Below, in pieces: positions 37,367 to 46,231 of a stretch of 64,000 nucleotides of DNA. Position 1 is the stretch's first letter. Each line of letters begins with the position of its first letter. This DNA comes from Tenacibaculum sp. (GTDB lineage: Bacteria > Bacteroidota > Bacteroidia > Flavobacteriales > Flavobacteriaceae): the NCBI GenBank assembly GCA_022448525.1, contig JAKVCX010000001.1:124001-188000 (forward strand), in the 5' to 3' direction. The translations under genes and the position numbers were made by a program. The notes below the pieces were generated by a model. It saw only the letters and a program-made list of their open reading frames with translations, had not been told where the DNA came from and did no database searches.

Positions 37367-37453
37367 AAAGCAAAGGTAATTGAATTGTTTATAACCATTA
37401 TAAACAGTTAATAATTTAGGAATGTCCTTGTTACAAAATACTTAAGTTTTAGT

Positions 37454-37461
37454 TATTTTTG
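37454..37461 (+). promoter_or_regulatory. Possible gcvP promoter box TATTTTTG
   Basis: An exact TAnnTTTG match 26 bases before the gcvP ATG; the nearest TTG (37428-37430) gives a long 23-nt spacer. Confidence 0.4.
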
Positions 37462-37487
37462 CATTCCAAAATACAACAACACAATTA

Positions 37488-40343
37488 ATGAACACAAATT
37501 CGTTTCAACTACGTCATATTGGTCCAAGAGCTAAGGAACAAGAAACAATGTTAGAAACTGTTGGAGTAGACAGTTTAGACCAATTAATTTACGAGACAAT
37601 TCCAGACGATATTCGTTTGAAAGAATCACTTGATTTACCAGAAGCTTTAAGTGAATATGAATATTTAAATCACATTAACGAATTAGGAGCAAAAAATAAA
37701 GTCTTCAAAAGTTATATCGGTTTAGGTTATCATGAAGCCATTCTTCCTAGTGTAATTCAAAGAAATATCTTAGAAAACCCAGGATGGTATACTGCTTATA
37801 CACCTTATCAAGCTGAAATCGCACAAGGTCGTTTAGAAGCTTTATTAAATTATCAAACGATGGTTTGTGATTTAACTGGAATGGAATTAGCAAATGCTTC
37901 ACTACTTGATGAAGGTACTGCTGCTGCTGAAGCAATGGCTTTGTTATTTGATGTAAGAGAGCGTGCAAAAAAGAAAGCAGGAGCAAATAAGTTTTTCGTT
38001 TCTGAAGAAATTTTACCTCAAACTTTATCGGTTTTACAAACTCGTGCAATTCCAATTGGTATCGAATTAGTAATTGGAGATCACAGGAAATTTGATTTTG
38101 CTGATGATTACTTTGGAGCTATTTTACAATATCCAGGTAAACATGGGCAAGTTTATGATTATTCAAATTTCGTTGCTAATGCCAATGAAAAAAATATTAA
38201 AGTAGCTGTTGCTGCCGATATCTTATCTCTTGCTCTTTTAAAAGCACCTGGAGAATTTGGTGTAGACGTGGTTGTTGGAACGACACAACGTTTCGGAATT
38301 CCATTAGGATATGGAGGACCTCACGCTGGTTATTTCGCAACAAAAGAGGCTTATAAAAGAAGTATTCCTGGAAGAATCATTGGAGTGACGAAAGATGCTA
38401 ACGAGAAAAGAGCATTACGAATGGCTCTACAAACTCGTGAGCAACATATTAAAAGAGAAAGAGCTACCTCTAATATTTGTACGGCTCAAGTTTTATTGGC
38501 TGTTATGGCTGGTATGTATGCTGTTTATCACGGTAAAGAGGGAATTCAATATATCGCAAACAGAGTTCATATAGCTGCAACTACTTTAGCAGCAGCTCTT
38601 GAAAGACTAGGATTCAAACAGAAAAACACTTCGTTTTTTGATACAATATTAGTGGAAGTTGAAGCAGAAAAGTTAAAAACTGTTGCCGAAGGAAATGGAA
38701 TTAACTTCAATTATGTTGATAAAAACCATGTATCAATTTCTTTAAATGAAACTGTTGGATTAAAAGAAATAAACGCAATTGTTGATTGTTTCGAACAAGC
38801 TTTTAACATTCAAGATATTACTATTACTGAGTTTACAAACTCGGAAGTAATTGGAGAAAATATAAAAAGAAATACATCTTTTTTAGATAATGAAATATTC
38901 AATTCATATCATTCAGAAACTGATATGATGCGTTATATTAAGAAATTAGAGCGTAAAGATTTAGCTTTAAATCATTCTATGATTTCTTTAGGATCATGTA
39001 CAATGAAATTAAATGCTGCATCTGAAATGCTTCCTTTAAGTAACCCACAATGGGGAAATATTCACCCATTTGTGCCGTTAAATCAGGCTGAAGGATACCA
39101 AACTGTATTAAAAAATCTTGAGCATCAATTAAATGTTGTTACAGGTTTTGCTGCAACGTCTTTACAACCAAACTCAGGAGCACAAGGTGAATTTGCAGGA
39201 CTAATGGTAATTCGAGCATATCACTTAGCAAACGGAGATTCTCATAGAAATATCTGTTTAATTCCATCTTCTGCACACGGAACGAATCCTGCATCAGCAG
39301 TAATGGCAGGTATGAAAGTAGTTGTTACTAAAACTGATGAAAAAGGTAACATTGATGTAGAGGACTTAAAAGCAAAAGCTGAATTACATAAAGATAATTT
39401 AGCTGCTTTAATGGTAACTTATCCTTCTACACACGGAGTGTTTGAAAAGGCAATTCAGGAAATCACTCAAGTTATCCATGATAATGGTGGACAAGTATAT
39501 ATGGATGGTGCAAATATGAACGCTCAAGTTGGATTAACAAATCCTGCGACAATTGGAGCTGATGTTTGTCACTTAAATTTACATAAAACATTCGCTATTC
39601 CTCACGGAGGTGGTGGACCAGGTGTTGGACCAATTTGTGTTGCCCCACAACTTGTTCCATTTTTACCTACAAACCCATTAATTCCAACTGGAGGAGACAA
39701 TCCGATTACATCTATTTCCGCTGCTCCTTGGGGATCAGCTTTAGCATGTTTAATCTCTTACGGTTATATCACTATGTTAGGCTCTAAAGGTTTAACAGAT
39801 TCTACTAAAGTAGCTATTTTAAACGCCAATTATATGAAAGAGCGTTTACAAGGACACTTTAGCACACTTTACACCGGAGAAATGGGTCGAGCAGCTCACG
39901 AAATGATTTTAGACTGTCGCGAGTTCAAACAAAAAGGAATTGAAGTTGTAGATATCGCAAAAAGATTAATGGATTATGGTTTCCATGCTCCTACAGTATC
40001 TTTCCCTGTTGCAGGTACAATTATGGTTGAACCAACTGAAAGTGAAAGCATCGCTGAATTAGATCGTTTTTGTGATGCATTAATTTCTATTCGTAAGGAA
40101 ATAGAAGAAGCAACTAAAGAAAATCCAAATAACGTACTTAAAAACGCACCTCATACGCAGGAAATGTTAACTTCAGATACTTGGGACTTACCATATTCAA
40201 GAAAGGAAGCTGCTTTCCCATTAGAGTACATTGCAGACAATAAATTCTGGCCATCTGTAAGAAGAGTTGATGACGCATATGGTGACAGAAATTTAATTTG
40301 TTCTTGCAATCCAATTGAAGATTACATGGAAGCTGAAGCATAG
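37488..40343 (+). CDS. gcvP: Glycine dehydrogenase (P protein of the glycine cleavage system), single chain
   Basis: A 951-aa PLP enzyme that decarboxylates glycine and passes the aminomethyl group to the H protein. The N and C halves are fused (homologous to GcvPA and GcvPB). Start [18 protein letters not shown] Lys700 in [21 protein letters not shown]; also [13 protein letters not shown]. No gcvT or gcvH gene is in the window, which is normal for dispersed systems in this phylum. I see no glycine riboswitch in the short upstream region. Confidence 0.97.
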   Translation: MNTNSFQLRHIGPRAKEQETMLETVGVDSLDQLIYETIPDDIRLKESLDLPEALSEYEYLNHINELGAKNKVFKSYIGLGYHEAILPSVIQRNILENPGWYTAYTPYQAEIAQGRLEALLNYQTMVCDLTGMELANASLLDEGTAAAEAMALLFDVRERAKKKAGANKFFVSEEILPQTLSVLQTRAIPIGIELVIGDHRKFDFADDYFGAILQYPGKHGQVYDYSNFVANANEKNIKVAVAADILSLALLKAPGEFGVDVVVGTTQRFGIPLGYGGPHAGYFATKEAYKRSIPGRIIGVTKDANEKRALRMALQTREQHIKRERATSNICTAQVLLAVMAGMYAVYHGKEGIQYIANRVHIAATTLAAALERLGFKQKNTSFFDTILVEVEAEKLKTVAEGNGINFNYVDKNHVSISLNETVGLKEINAIVDCFEQAFNIQDITITEFTNSEVIGENIKRNTSFLDNEIFNSYHSETDMMRYIKKLERKDLALNHSMISLGSCTMKLNAASEMLPLSNPQWGNIHPFVPLNQAEGYQTVLKNLEHQLNVVTGFAATSLQPNSGAQGEFAGLMVIRAYHLANGDSHRNICLIPSSAHGTNPASAVMAGMKVVVTKTDEKGNIDVEDLKAKAELHKDNLAALMVTYPSTHGVFEKAIQEITQVIHDNGGQVYMDGANMNAQVGLTNPATIGADVCHLNLHKTFAIPHGGGGPGVGPICVAPQLVPFLPTNPLIPTGGDNPITSISAAPWGSALACLISYGYITMLGSKGLTDSTKVAILNANYMKERLQGHFSTLYTGEMGRAAHEMILDCREFKQKGIEVVDIAKRLMDYGFHAPTVSFPVAGTIMVEPTESESIAELDRFCDALISIRKEIEEATKENPNNVLKNAPHTQEMLTSDTWDLPYSRKEAAFPLEYIADNKFWPSVRRVDDAYGDRNLICSCNPIEDYMEAEA

Positions 40344-40369
40344 AGAACAAATTAATATTATAAAGATAA

Positions 40370-40401
40370 AAAGCCGTTACGATTATAATCGTAACGGCTT
40401 T
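40370..40401 (+). terminator. Terminator of gcvP
   Basis: A 32-bp perfect palindrome built on AAAGCCGTTACGATTA, about 26 bp after the gcvP stop. No unpaired loop and only a short T tract, but well placed. Confidence 0.75.
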
Positions 40402-40410
40402 AATATTACA

Positions 40411-40443
40411 AAAAAACCGTAATTATTGAATAATAATTACGGT
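40411..40443 (-). terminator. Minus-facing terminator hairpin
   Basis: ACCGTAATTATT / AATAATTACGGT with a 4-base loop. The U tract (TTTTTT) exists only on the minus strand, so it would stop transcripts coming leftwards from the intergenic region. Confidence 0.6.
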
Positions 40444-40452
40444 CAAAAACTA

Positions 40453-40535
40453 ATGTATGAGAAAAAATTAATACTAGTAAAACCCCTACTTTGTAACTAG
40501 TACTAATACTGTTTATGCCTTTCCAACTCATACAT
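40453..40535. ncRNA. Candidate structured RNA or cruciform: two nested inverted repeats
   Basis: Outer stem ATGTATGAG (40453-40461) pairs perfectly with CTCATACAT (40527-40535). Inner stem ATTAATACTAGT (40467-40478) pairs with ACTAGTACTAAT (40496-40507) with one mismatch, around a 17-nt loop AAAACCCCTACTTTGTA. On the minus strand the inner stem is followed by TTTTTTC, so leftward transcripts could terminate there, and the outer arm would compete. No known RNA family recognised; orientation unresolved. Confidence 0.35.
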
Positions 40536-40925
40536 GGAAAAACATTATATCACAATCATGCCCAAATGATTTGTGAACCCTAACAATTAATAAAATCAAT
40601 TATGAAAACATAGCAATAAGTTTCATAGCTCATGCAATATAGTTTTTTTTATTCTAATAACAACAAACTATTTGTTAATTAAATCATAAGAAATAGAACT
40701 TACTAAACTTCCCTCTGGCCTAATCTACTTTGTAAGATATTTTCTTGCTTAACTTTTATTTTAAAAGATAACATTTTGATAAATAAACATACTTTAAGAT
40801 AAAATAGGTTAATTCTATATGAGTAGAGACTTTTTTATACTTTTTACAGGTTTTATTTAACGCTCACTTAGGAATATAATATACTCAACCGTAATAGTTT
40901 TGGCTCAAATCAAAAATCATTTATT

Positions 40926-41534
40926 ATGAAAAAACTGTTACTCTTCTTTTTATTAATTACAACAACTTTCTCTTATTCTCAAGAGAGAGAAACTGAGAAA
41001 AATTTTAAAATTCAAAAAGGTTCTTGGAACTATTCTGGTCAAATTTCTTTTAGTGGATTTAGTGACGCTAATACAAATGAAATTGGAGGAGACTTAAATG
41101 CTCAAATTGGCTATACAATAAAAGACAACTTAGTGATTGGTTTGGGATTCGGTGCAAATAGATCAAGAGTTCCATTACTCGATAATGCTATTCAATCAGA
41201 TCAAAAAGAGTTAGGTATCTCAGCATATGCCTTCGTTAAAAAGTATATTCCGATTAGTGAAAAGCTAGCTTTCTCGTTACAAGGCGAATTAAGATATTCT
41301 TACTTGGAAGGTTTAGACAATAATCGAGTTACTATTTCTGAAAGAGATAGATATTCTATAGGAATTCGTCCAGGCTTGACTTATTTCTTATCTAAAAACC
41401 TTGCTCTATCTGCGAACTTTGGTTTCTTAGGATATGCTTTGACTAATGACAGAAATACAAATCAAAATGCACATTCCTATGGATTTAATTTCGACGCAAC
41501 AAACATAACTTTTGGAATTTTACTCAACTTTTAA
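40926..41534 (+). CDS. Small outer-membrane beta-barrel protein
   Basis: A 202-aa protein. The signal peptide MKKLLLFFLLITTTFSYS is cut before Gln19. The mature chain alternates hydrophobic and polar residues in strands (LNAQIGYTIKDNLVIGLGFGANRS, YSIGIRPGLTYFLSKNLALSANFGFLGYA) and ends in aromatic Phe (FGILLNF), as expected for a BAM-inserted barrel of about eight strands. Probably OmpW/opacity-like. No close functional assignment. Confidence 0.82.
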   Translation: MKKLLLFFLLITTTFSYSQERETEKNFKIQKGSWNYSGQISFSGFSDANTNEIGGDLNAQIGYTIKDNLVIGLGFGANRSRVPLLDNAIQSDQKELGISAYAFVKKYIPISEKLAFSLQGELRYSYLEGLDNNRVTISERDRYSIGIRPGLTYFLSKNLALSANFGFLGYALTNDRNTNQNAHSYGFNFDATNITFGILLNF

Positions 41535-41542
41535 GTATAAAA

Positions 41543-41576
41543 AAATCTCTCCAACTATATAAAATTGGAGAGATTT
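41543..41576. terminator. Terminator after the barrel gene
   Basis: AAATCTCTCCAA / TTGGAGAGATTT perfect 12-bp stem with a 10-base loop, between convergent genes. Confidence 0.8.
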
Positions 41577-41601
41577 AATCTTTTCAAACAAAAATTTTAA
41601 A

Positions 41602-41883
41602 TTAAACTACACTCACTATTCGTTGTAATGGAATTAGAGTTGCTTGTTTTAAAATTACTGAGGAATCGGTAACGCCCCAAATAGTGGTTTCTACTTTTTT
41701 GTAGCCACCATTATCAGCGAAAACAATTTTAACTTTTTGTCGTTCAATATTTCCTAAAATAAGTGCTCTTTGTAACTCGATTAAACGATTTACTCGGTCC
41801 TTTGTCTTTTGTAAAACTTCACTTTTTGGGAATTTCAGGAACTTGATTTGCTCCTTTTCAATTGTCTGAACATTTGAAATCAT
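41602..41883 (-). CDS. Small uncharacterised cytoplasmic protein
   Basis: I use ATG 41883 (93 aa, MISNVQTIEKEQIKFLKF) because the extra residues of the track start at 41943 look untranslated. There is an N-terminal helical stretch with KTKDRVNRLIELQRALILGNIERQKV and then beta-like KIVFADNGGYKKVETTIWGVTDSSVILKQATLIPLQRIVSV. The C-terminal part looks like a small Sm/SH3-type barrel that ends in a typical edge strand. Family not recognised, but the composition is that of a real protein. Confidence 0.7.
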   Translation of the reverse strand: MISNVQTIEKEQIKFLKFPKSEVLQKTKDRVNRLIELQRALILGNIERQKVKIVFADNGGYKKVETTIWGVTDSSVILKQATLIPLQRIVSVV

Positions 41884-42006
41884 AAATACTTTTAATTTAG
41901 GGATTATAAGAAAAGTGCAAAGTTTAAAGTGATTTGCTAACACATTATATTCAACCCTACTAAATTAATAATTATTTCGTAAAAAAATAAACGATTTATT
42001 AACAAT

Positions 42007-43107
42007 TTACCAACATCTACATTCATAAATAATAAACTTCGTATTCTTTGCTATAATTTCCACTGAAGAAAATAGTTTTTCCAAATGCGTTTTGTAATTC
42101 AAATGCGTATTGGCCACCATCAAAAATCTTCCATCGGCTTTTAAACAATTTTTAATCCTTTGAAATAAGTAAAGTGTTATATCAATGTTGTTTTCATGTT
42201 CAAAATGAAATGGCGGGTTTGAAAGAATCAAATCAAACTCATTTTCTGAAACACCTTCAATTGTATCTGTACAAATAAATCTAGCATTTCTATTTTCGAT
42301 GTTCAGTTTTGAGGATTCAATCGCCAAATTAAAATCATCAACTAACGTAACATCTGCCTTAGATAATTGTTTTAACACCTCATATGAGATAATTCCGTTT
42401 CCAGAAGCAACATCTAAAACTTTAAGTTCACGTTCCTTAACCTTTAAATGAGACAATAGAAATTGGGTTCCTATATCTATTTTATCTGAGGAAAAAACAC
42501 CTAAATATTGTTTCAGCTGATTCTCTTTCCAATTAACTGTATTTATAAGATTTTCTGTTTCTTTATCTATTCCTTTCTTTGGAGATTTTAAAACTAATAA
42601 CCTAGCTTTTTTCCAAGCTCTTGATTGTTCTATATTTTCAAAGTATTTCTCTGCAATTTTGAGATAAGACTTGGAAAAGTACTTTGTCATAAATCCACAA
42701 ACTACTTCAGTGTTTTCAACTGAATATTTGCTAATCTGTTTTAAAAACAACTCAAATAATTCTAATGACTTTGGGATTTTAATTAGAGCTAATTGTACTT
42801 CTCCTAAATCTTCCAAAGGAGATTTAAAAACAATATCTGTAGACAGACTATTAGTTCTTAAATTATTAACAATAGCTTTTTTCTGACTCGCATACGTCCA
42901 AATGGCATTTACATTCTTACGATGTAAAGTACAGTTCCAAACACCAAACCGGTCATTAAAAACGTGAACATTCTTATAATCCCAATCTTTTATATAATCC
43001 AAAACCAAAAGTTCGGCATTACTCCAAGCTCTTAAAGCATTATCTTTTGTTTCAGGATAACGATTTAAAACAAACTCATTGGAGTTAAATTGTAATTTAT
43101 TTTCCAA
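42007..43107 (-). CDS. RlmG/RsmC-type rRNA guanine methyltransferase-like protein
   Basis: A 366-aa protein. The C-terminal class I SAM methyltransferase domain (about 225-366) has motif I LDVASGNGIISYEV and motif IV LILSNPPFHFE, the NPPF signature of N2-guanine methyltransferases acting on rRNA. The N-terminal half looks like the degenerate methyltransferase repeat that RsmC and RlmG use for RNA recognition (FGVWNCTLH). Which base is the target cannot be told from sequence. Cytoplasmic; stands alone. Confidence 0.82.
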   Translation of the reverse strand: MENKLQFNSNEFVLNRYPETKDNALRAWSNAELLVLDYIKDWDYKNVHVFNDRFGVWNCTLHRKNVNAIWTYASQKKAIVNNLRTNSLSTDIVFKSPLEDLGEVQLALIKIPKSLELFELFLKQISKYSVENTEVVCGFMTKYFSKSYLKIAEKYFENIEQSRAWKKARLLVLKSPKKGIDKETENLINTVNWKENQLKQYLGVFSSDKIDIGTQFLLSHLKVKERELKVLDVASGNGIISYEVLKQLSKADVTLVDDFNLAIESSKLNIENRNARFICTDTIEGVSENEFDLILSNPPFHFEHENNIDITLYLFQRIKNCLKADGRFLMVANTHLNYKTHLEKLFSSVEIIAKNTKFIIYECRCW

Positions 43108-43129
43108 AAATTTGAATTGCTTTTGAATA

Positions 43130-44641
43130 TTAATTAAAGTAAATCTTTTCTAAAGAAGTAATATCGCCTTCTTTATTTCTTCTGAAGACATCTTTAGAAG
43201 TTACTTCGTCAATTGAGTTTTTCCCCATTGCAGAAACTACTTCCTTCACCGCAGCGATTGTTTTTGAATGATAATTTTTAACTCTAATATTTTTATCAGC
43301 AACAACTAATGCTTCTACTAAATCTTCGTTTTGAGTAGCCACACCAACAGGACAAGAATCAAGATTACATTCACGTGCTTGAATACATCCAAGACTTAAC
43401 ATAAAGCTTCTTGCCATTCCAACAGCATCTGCTCCCATTGCTTTTAATTTAATAATATCAAATGCATCAATAGCTTTTCCGCTAGCAATTATTTTAATTT
43501 GGTCCTTTAAATTATATTTCACTAGAGTTTTATGAACAAACGACAATCCATCTAACAAAGGAGTACCTACATAGTTTGTAAACTCAAGTGGTGCAGACCC
43601 TGTTCCTCCTTCTCCTCCATCAACTGAAATAAAATCAGGATAATTTCCTGCAACCGAAAATGCTTTAATCATTTCTTCAATCTCTTCATTATTCCCAACA
43701 CAGAATTTAATTCCAATTGGTTTTCCATTACTTAAATCTCTAACTTTTTGAAGAAAAGAAATCATCTCTTGAAAATTTGAAAACGAAGAATGGCTTGGTG
43801 GAGAATCCACTCTTGTGAAAGGCTCGACAGATCTAATTTTAGAAATTTCAAGCGTATTTTTTTTAGCAGGTAAAATACCACCATGACCAGGTTTTGCCCC
43901 TTGAGACAATTTAATTTCTATCATTTTCACTTCAGGTCGCACTGCATTTTCTTTAAATACCTCATCATCAAAATAGCGCTTTCCATCTATTGTTTTTCCT
44001 GCTCCAAAATATCCAGTTCCAACCTGAAAAATTAAATCTCCACCTTGTAAATGATACGGTGAAACTCCTCCTTCTCCGGTATTATGAGCAAATCCTCCCA
44101 TTTTTGCACCTTGATTTAATGCCATAATCGCATTTTTACTCAAAGAACCAAATGACATTGCTGAAATATTTATAATAGAACTTTCATACTTCTGTGAACA
44201 TTTATCTGATCCGAAAACCACATTCTCTCCACTAACGTTATGATGATCTGTTGGAAATAAGGAATGTTTAACAAACTCGTATCCTTTTTCATATAAGTTA
44301 TGTTGCGTACCAAAAGGAACAGTTTCAATTTCCTTTTTTGCTCTTTGATATACAATACTTCTCTTTTCTCTATTAATAGGAGTACCATTTAAATCATCTT
44401 CAATAAAGTATTGTTGTATTTTTTCTCTTTCTTCTTCGAAAAACCATCTCAATCTGGCAATAATAGGAAAAGCTCTTAATAATGAATGTTTCTTTTGAAG
44501 AAACGCATCATAAATTCCTAAAAGTGTAAAAGCAGAAGCAATTGTAAAAAGTATATAGTTTCCTAAATCTGGTATAAACCAAACTAACAAACCACATAAA
44601 ACATTAATAACAACCACAATTGTTAAAATGGCATCTCTCAT
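43130..44641 (-). CDS. FMN-binding glutamate synthase-family protein with N-terminal membrane helices
   Basis: A 503-aa protein. Two hydrophobic helices at the N-terminus (about 5-45) precede the FMN/Fe-S synthase domain: ISAMSFGSLSKNAIMALNQGAK, HNTGEGGVSPYHLQGGDLIFQVGTGYFG, KLSQGAKPGHGG, SVDGGEGGTGSAPLE, and the 3Fe-4S-like Cys motif CIQARECNLDSCPVGVATQ. There is no glutaminase domain, so it cannot use glutamine on its own. Such stand-alone proteins are widespread but their reaction is not established. Confidence 0.88.
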   Translation of the reverse strand: MRDAILTIVVVINVLCGLLVWFIPDLGNYILFTIASAFTLLGIYDAFLQKKHSLLRAFPIIARLRWFFEEEREKIQQYFIEDDLNGTPINREKRSIVYQRAKKEIETVPFGTQHNLYEKGYEFVKHSLFPTDHHNVSGENVVFGSDKCSQKYESSIINISAMSFGSLSKNAIMALNQGAKMGGFAHNTGEGGVSPYHLQGGDLIFQVGTGYFGAGKTIDGKRYFDDEVFKENAVRPEVKMIEIKLSQGAKPGHGGILPAKKNTLEISKIRSVEPFTRVDSPPSHSSFSNFQEMISFLQKVRDLSNGKPIGIKFCVGNNEEIEEMIKAFSVAGNYPDFISVDGGEGGTGSAPLEFTNYVGTPLLDGLSFVHKTLVKYNLKDQIKIIASGKAIDAFDIIKLKAMGADAVGMARSFMLSLGCIQARECNLDSCPVGVATQNEDLVEALVVADKNIRVKNYHSKTIAAVKEVVSAMGKNSIDEVTSKDVFRRNKEGDITSLEKIYFN

Positions 44642-44687
44642 TTTCTAAATTTTTATTTTGGTTAAAAATACAAGATTTCTTGCACAA

Positions 44688-44719
44688 AAAAAGCTCTAAC
44701 TAAATTGTTAGAGCTTTTT
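44688..44719. terminator. Terminator downstream of rpmE2
   Basis: AAAAAGCTCTAAC / GTTAGAGCTTTTT, 13-bp perfect stem with a TAAATT loop. Confidence 0.88.
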
Positions 44720-44740
44720 GATATTGTATAAAAGTTCGAA

Positions 44741-44992
44741 TTACTTCTTGAACTTTGCATATTTGTTTTTGAACTTATCAATACGTCCAGCTGTATCAAC
44801 TAACTTAGACTTACCAGTATAAAACGGGTGAGAAGTTCTAGAAATTTCTAATTTTACTAATGGATACTCAACTCCTTCAACTTCTAATGTTTCTTTAGTA
44901 TTTGCAGTTGATCTAGTTAAAAACACATCTCCGTTAGACATATCTTTAAACGCTACCATTCTATAATTTTCTGGGTGTATACCTTTTTTCAT
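44741..44992 (-). CDS. rpmE2: 50S ribosomal protein L31, type B
   Basis: An 83-aa ribosomal protein with the type B start [22 protein letters not shown] and [28 protein letters not shown]. It lacks the CxxC zinc motif of the A form, as type B proteins do. In this phylum the B form is often the only copy, so it need not be a zinc-starvation paralogue. It has its own consensus promoter and a leader of about 90 nt. Confidence 0.97.
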   Translation of the reverse strand: MKKGIHPENYRMVAFKDMSNGDVFLTRSTANTKETLEVEGVEYPLVKLEISRTSHPFYTGKSKLVDTAGRIDKFKNKYAKFKK

Positions 44993-45062
44993 CTTAATAA
45001 ACTTTTAATTTAATGCGAATTTGTTTAAAATTGGTAAGGTTTTAAACGCCTTCAGAAAAATC

Positions 45063-45088
45063 AAAAACCTGCAATGGCTTTTTGAGGG
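45063..45088 (-). promoter_or_regulatory. Hairpin in the rpmE2 leader
   Basis: On the minus strand CAAAAAGCC / GGTTTTTG with an ATTGCA loop and one bulged G folds at the 5' end of the predicted leader. It could be an autoregulatory L31 or general protective structure; no L31 binding logic can be read. Confidence 0.3.
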
Positions 45089-45090
45089 TG

Positions 45091-45120
45091 CAAATTTAAC
45101 CCTTTTTTTTAAATTCCAAA
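45091..45120 (-). promoter_or_regulatory. Consensus promoter of rpmE2
   Basis: On the minus strand TTTG (45120-45117), an 18-nt spacer and TAAATTTG (45098-45091), an exact -7 match. Transcription would begin near 45085, giving a leader of about 90 nt. Confidence 0.65.
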
Positions 45121-45178
45121 CAAATAAATTAGTTTATTTGTATAAAATTACATCAAAAAAATCCGCAACCAAAGTAAT

Positions 45179-46222
45179 ATGAAATTTATAAAGCAAGCTT
45201 CTATCTTTAGTTTACTACTATTAACTCTAAATTCTTGTGGTGAAGCAAGTTATCGATTCAAAGTAAATACACCGAATAAAACAACCCTTGGAGAAACTGT
45301 AAGCATTAAATTTGAACAATTAGAAGGCAAAAAAATTGACAGTATTCACATATTTGCGGGCTCTAAGAAATTAAACACCGAAAACAACACAGCCTCATTA
45401 AATACAAATGATCTTGGAGTAGGAAAACATTTAATCAAAACTTTGGCTTTTATGCCAGGAAAGGTTAAAAGAATTAATAACTCCATTGAAGTATTTTCTA
45501 ATAAAAAATATGAGAGTTATACTTATAAAGTTGTAAATACATTTCCACATGATCCTAAAGCATTCACTCAAGGATTAGAATTTCATAATGGATTTTTGTA
45601 CGAGACTACTGGACGAAACGGTCAATCTTGGTTAAGAAAGGTTGAGCTTAAAACAGGAAAAGTACTTCAACAGTATGATTTAAGCGACAAATATTTTGGT
45701 GAAGGAATGACCATTGTTGGAAATCAAATTTTTTGGTTGACTTGGAAGGCGGGTAAAGGATTTATTTTTGATCTTGATACTTTCAAAATAGTGAAAGAAT
45801 TTAAATACCAACAAAGTTTAGAAGGCTGGGGGCTAACACATTCCGACAAAGAATTAATAAAGTCTGATGGAACAAATAAAATTTGGTTTTTAAATCCTGA
45901 AAATCACAAAGAAGTAAGAAATGTTCAAGTATATACTGATAAGATTACACTAGAGAAATTAAATGAATTAGAATATATTAACGGAAAGATTTATGCGAAT
46001 TATTGGCAAAAACCGTTTATAGCTATAATTAACCCAAATAATGGTGTAGTTGATGGTGTTGTTGAACTAAAAGGATTAGTAGCGGAAATTAAAAAAACAC
46101 AAAAAATTGTTGACGGTGATGACGTATTAAACGGAATTGCTTTTGACAAAGAAAATAATAGATTGTTTGTCACAGGTAAAAATTGGGGGAAATTATTCGA
46201 AATCGAAATCATTAAGAAATAA
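45179..46222 (+). CDS. Lipoprotein glutaminyl-peptide cyclotransferase
   Basis: A 347-aa lipoprotein (LTLNSC lipobox, Cys at about 20). An N-terminal Ig-like beta domain (about 30-112) is followed by a five-bladed beta-propeller of the plant/bacterial-type glutaminyl cyclase family (FPHDPKAFTQGLEFHNGFLYETTGRNGQS, GEGMTIVGNQIFWLTWK, LEGWGLTH). It converts N-terminal Gln of exported proteins to pyroglutamate. Many predicted signal peptides in this window leave Gln at +1, so substrates are plentiful. The next gene, another lipoprotein, follows 9 bp later. Confidence 0.9.
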   Translation: MKFIKQASIFSLLLLTLNSCGEASYRFKVNTPNKTTLGETVSIKFEQLEGKKIDSIHIFAGSKKLNTENNTASLNTNDLGVGKHLIKTLAFMPGKVKRINNSIEVFSNKKYESYTYKVVNTFPHDPKAFTQGLEFHNGFLYETTGRNGQSWLRKVELKTGKVLQQYDLSDKYFGEGMTIVGNQIFWLTWKAGKGFIFDLDTFKIVKEFKYQQSLEGWGLTHSDKELIKSDGTNKIWFLNPENHKEVRNVQVYTDKITLEKLNELEYINGKIYANYWQKPFIAIINPNNGVVDGVVELKGLVAEIKKTQKIVDGDDVLNGIAFDKENNRLFVTGKNWGKLFEIEIIKK

Positions 46223-46231
46223 CCAAATATT

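Larger units (their letters stand above)
40344..40925. other. 582-bp intergenic region after gcvP
   Basis: No ORF of convincing size on either strand. It holds the gcvP terminator (40370-40401), a minus-facing terminator (40411-40443), a nested inverted-repeat element (40453-40535) and an 11-bp repeat CTACTTTGTAA at 40486-40496 and 40725-40735, the first copy in the loop of that element. The rest is AT-rich upstream sequence of the outer-membrane protein gene. Confidence 0.7.

Noticed and set aside
37367-37487. Glycine riboswitch upstream of gcvP
   Set aside because: The gap is only 121 bp, AT-rich, with no tandem aptamer-like conserved sequence.
37747-38055. 102-aa ORF antisense to gcvP
   Set aside because: Lies wholly within gcvP and has a His/Leu/Gln-biased composition typical of reversed AT-rich coding sequence.
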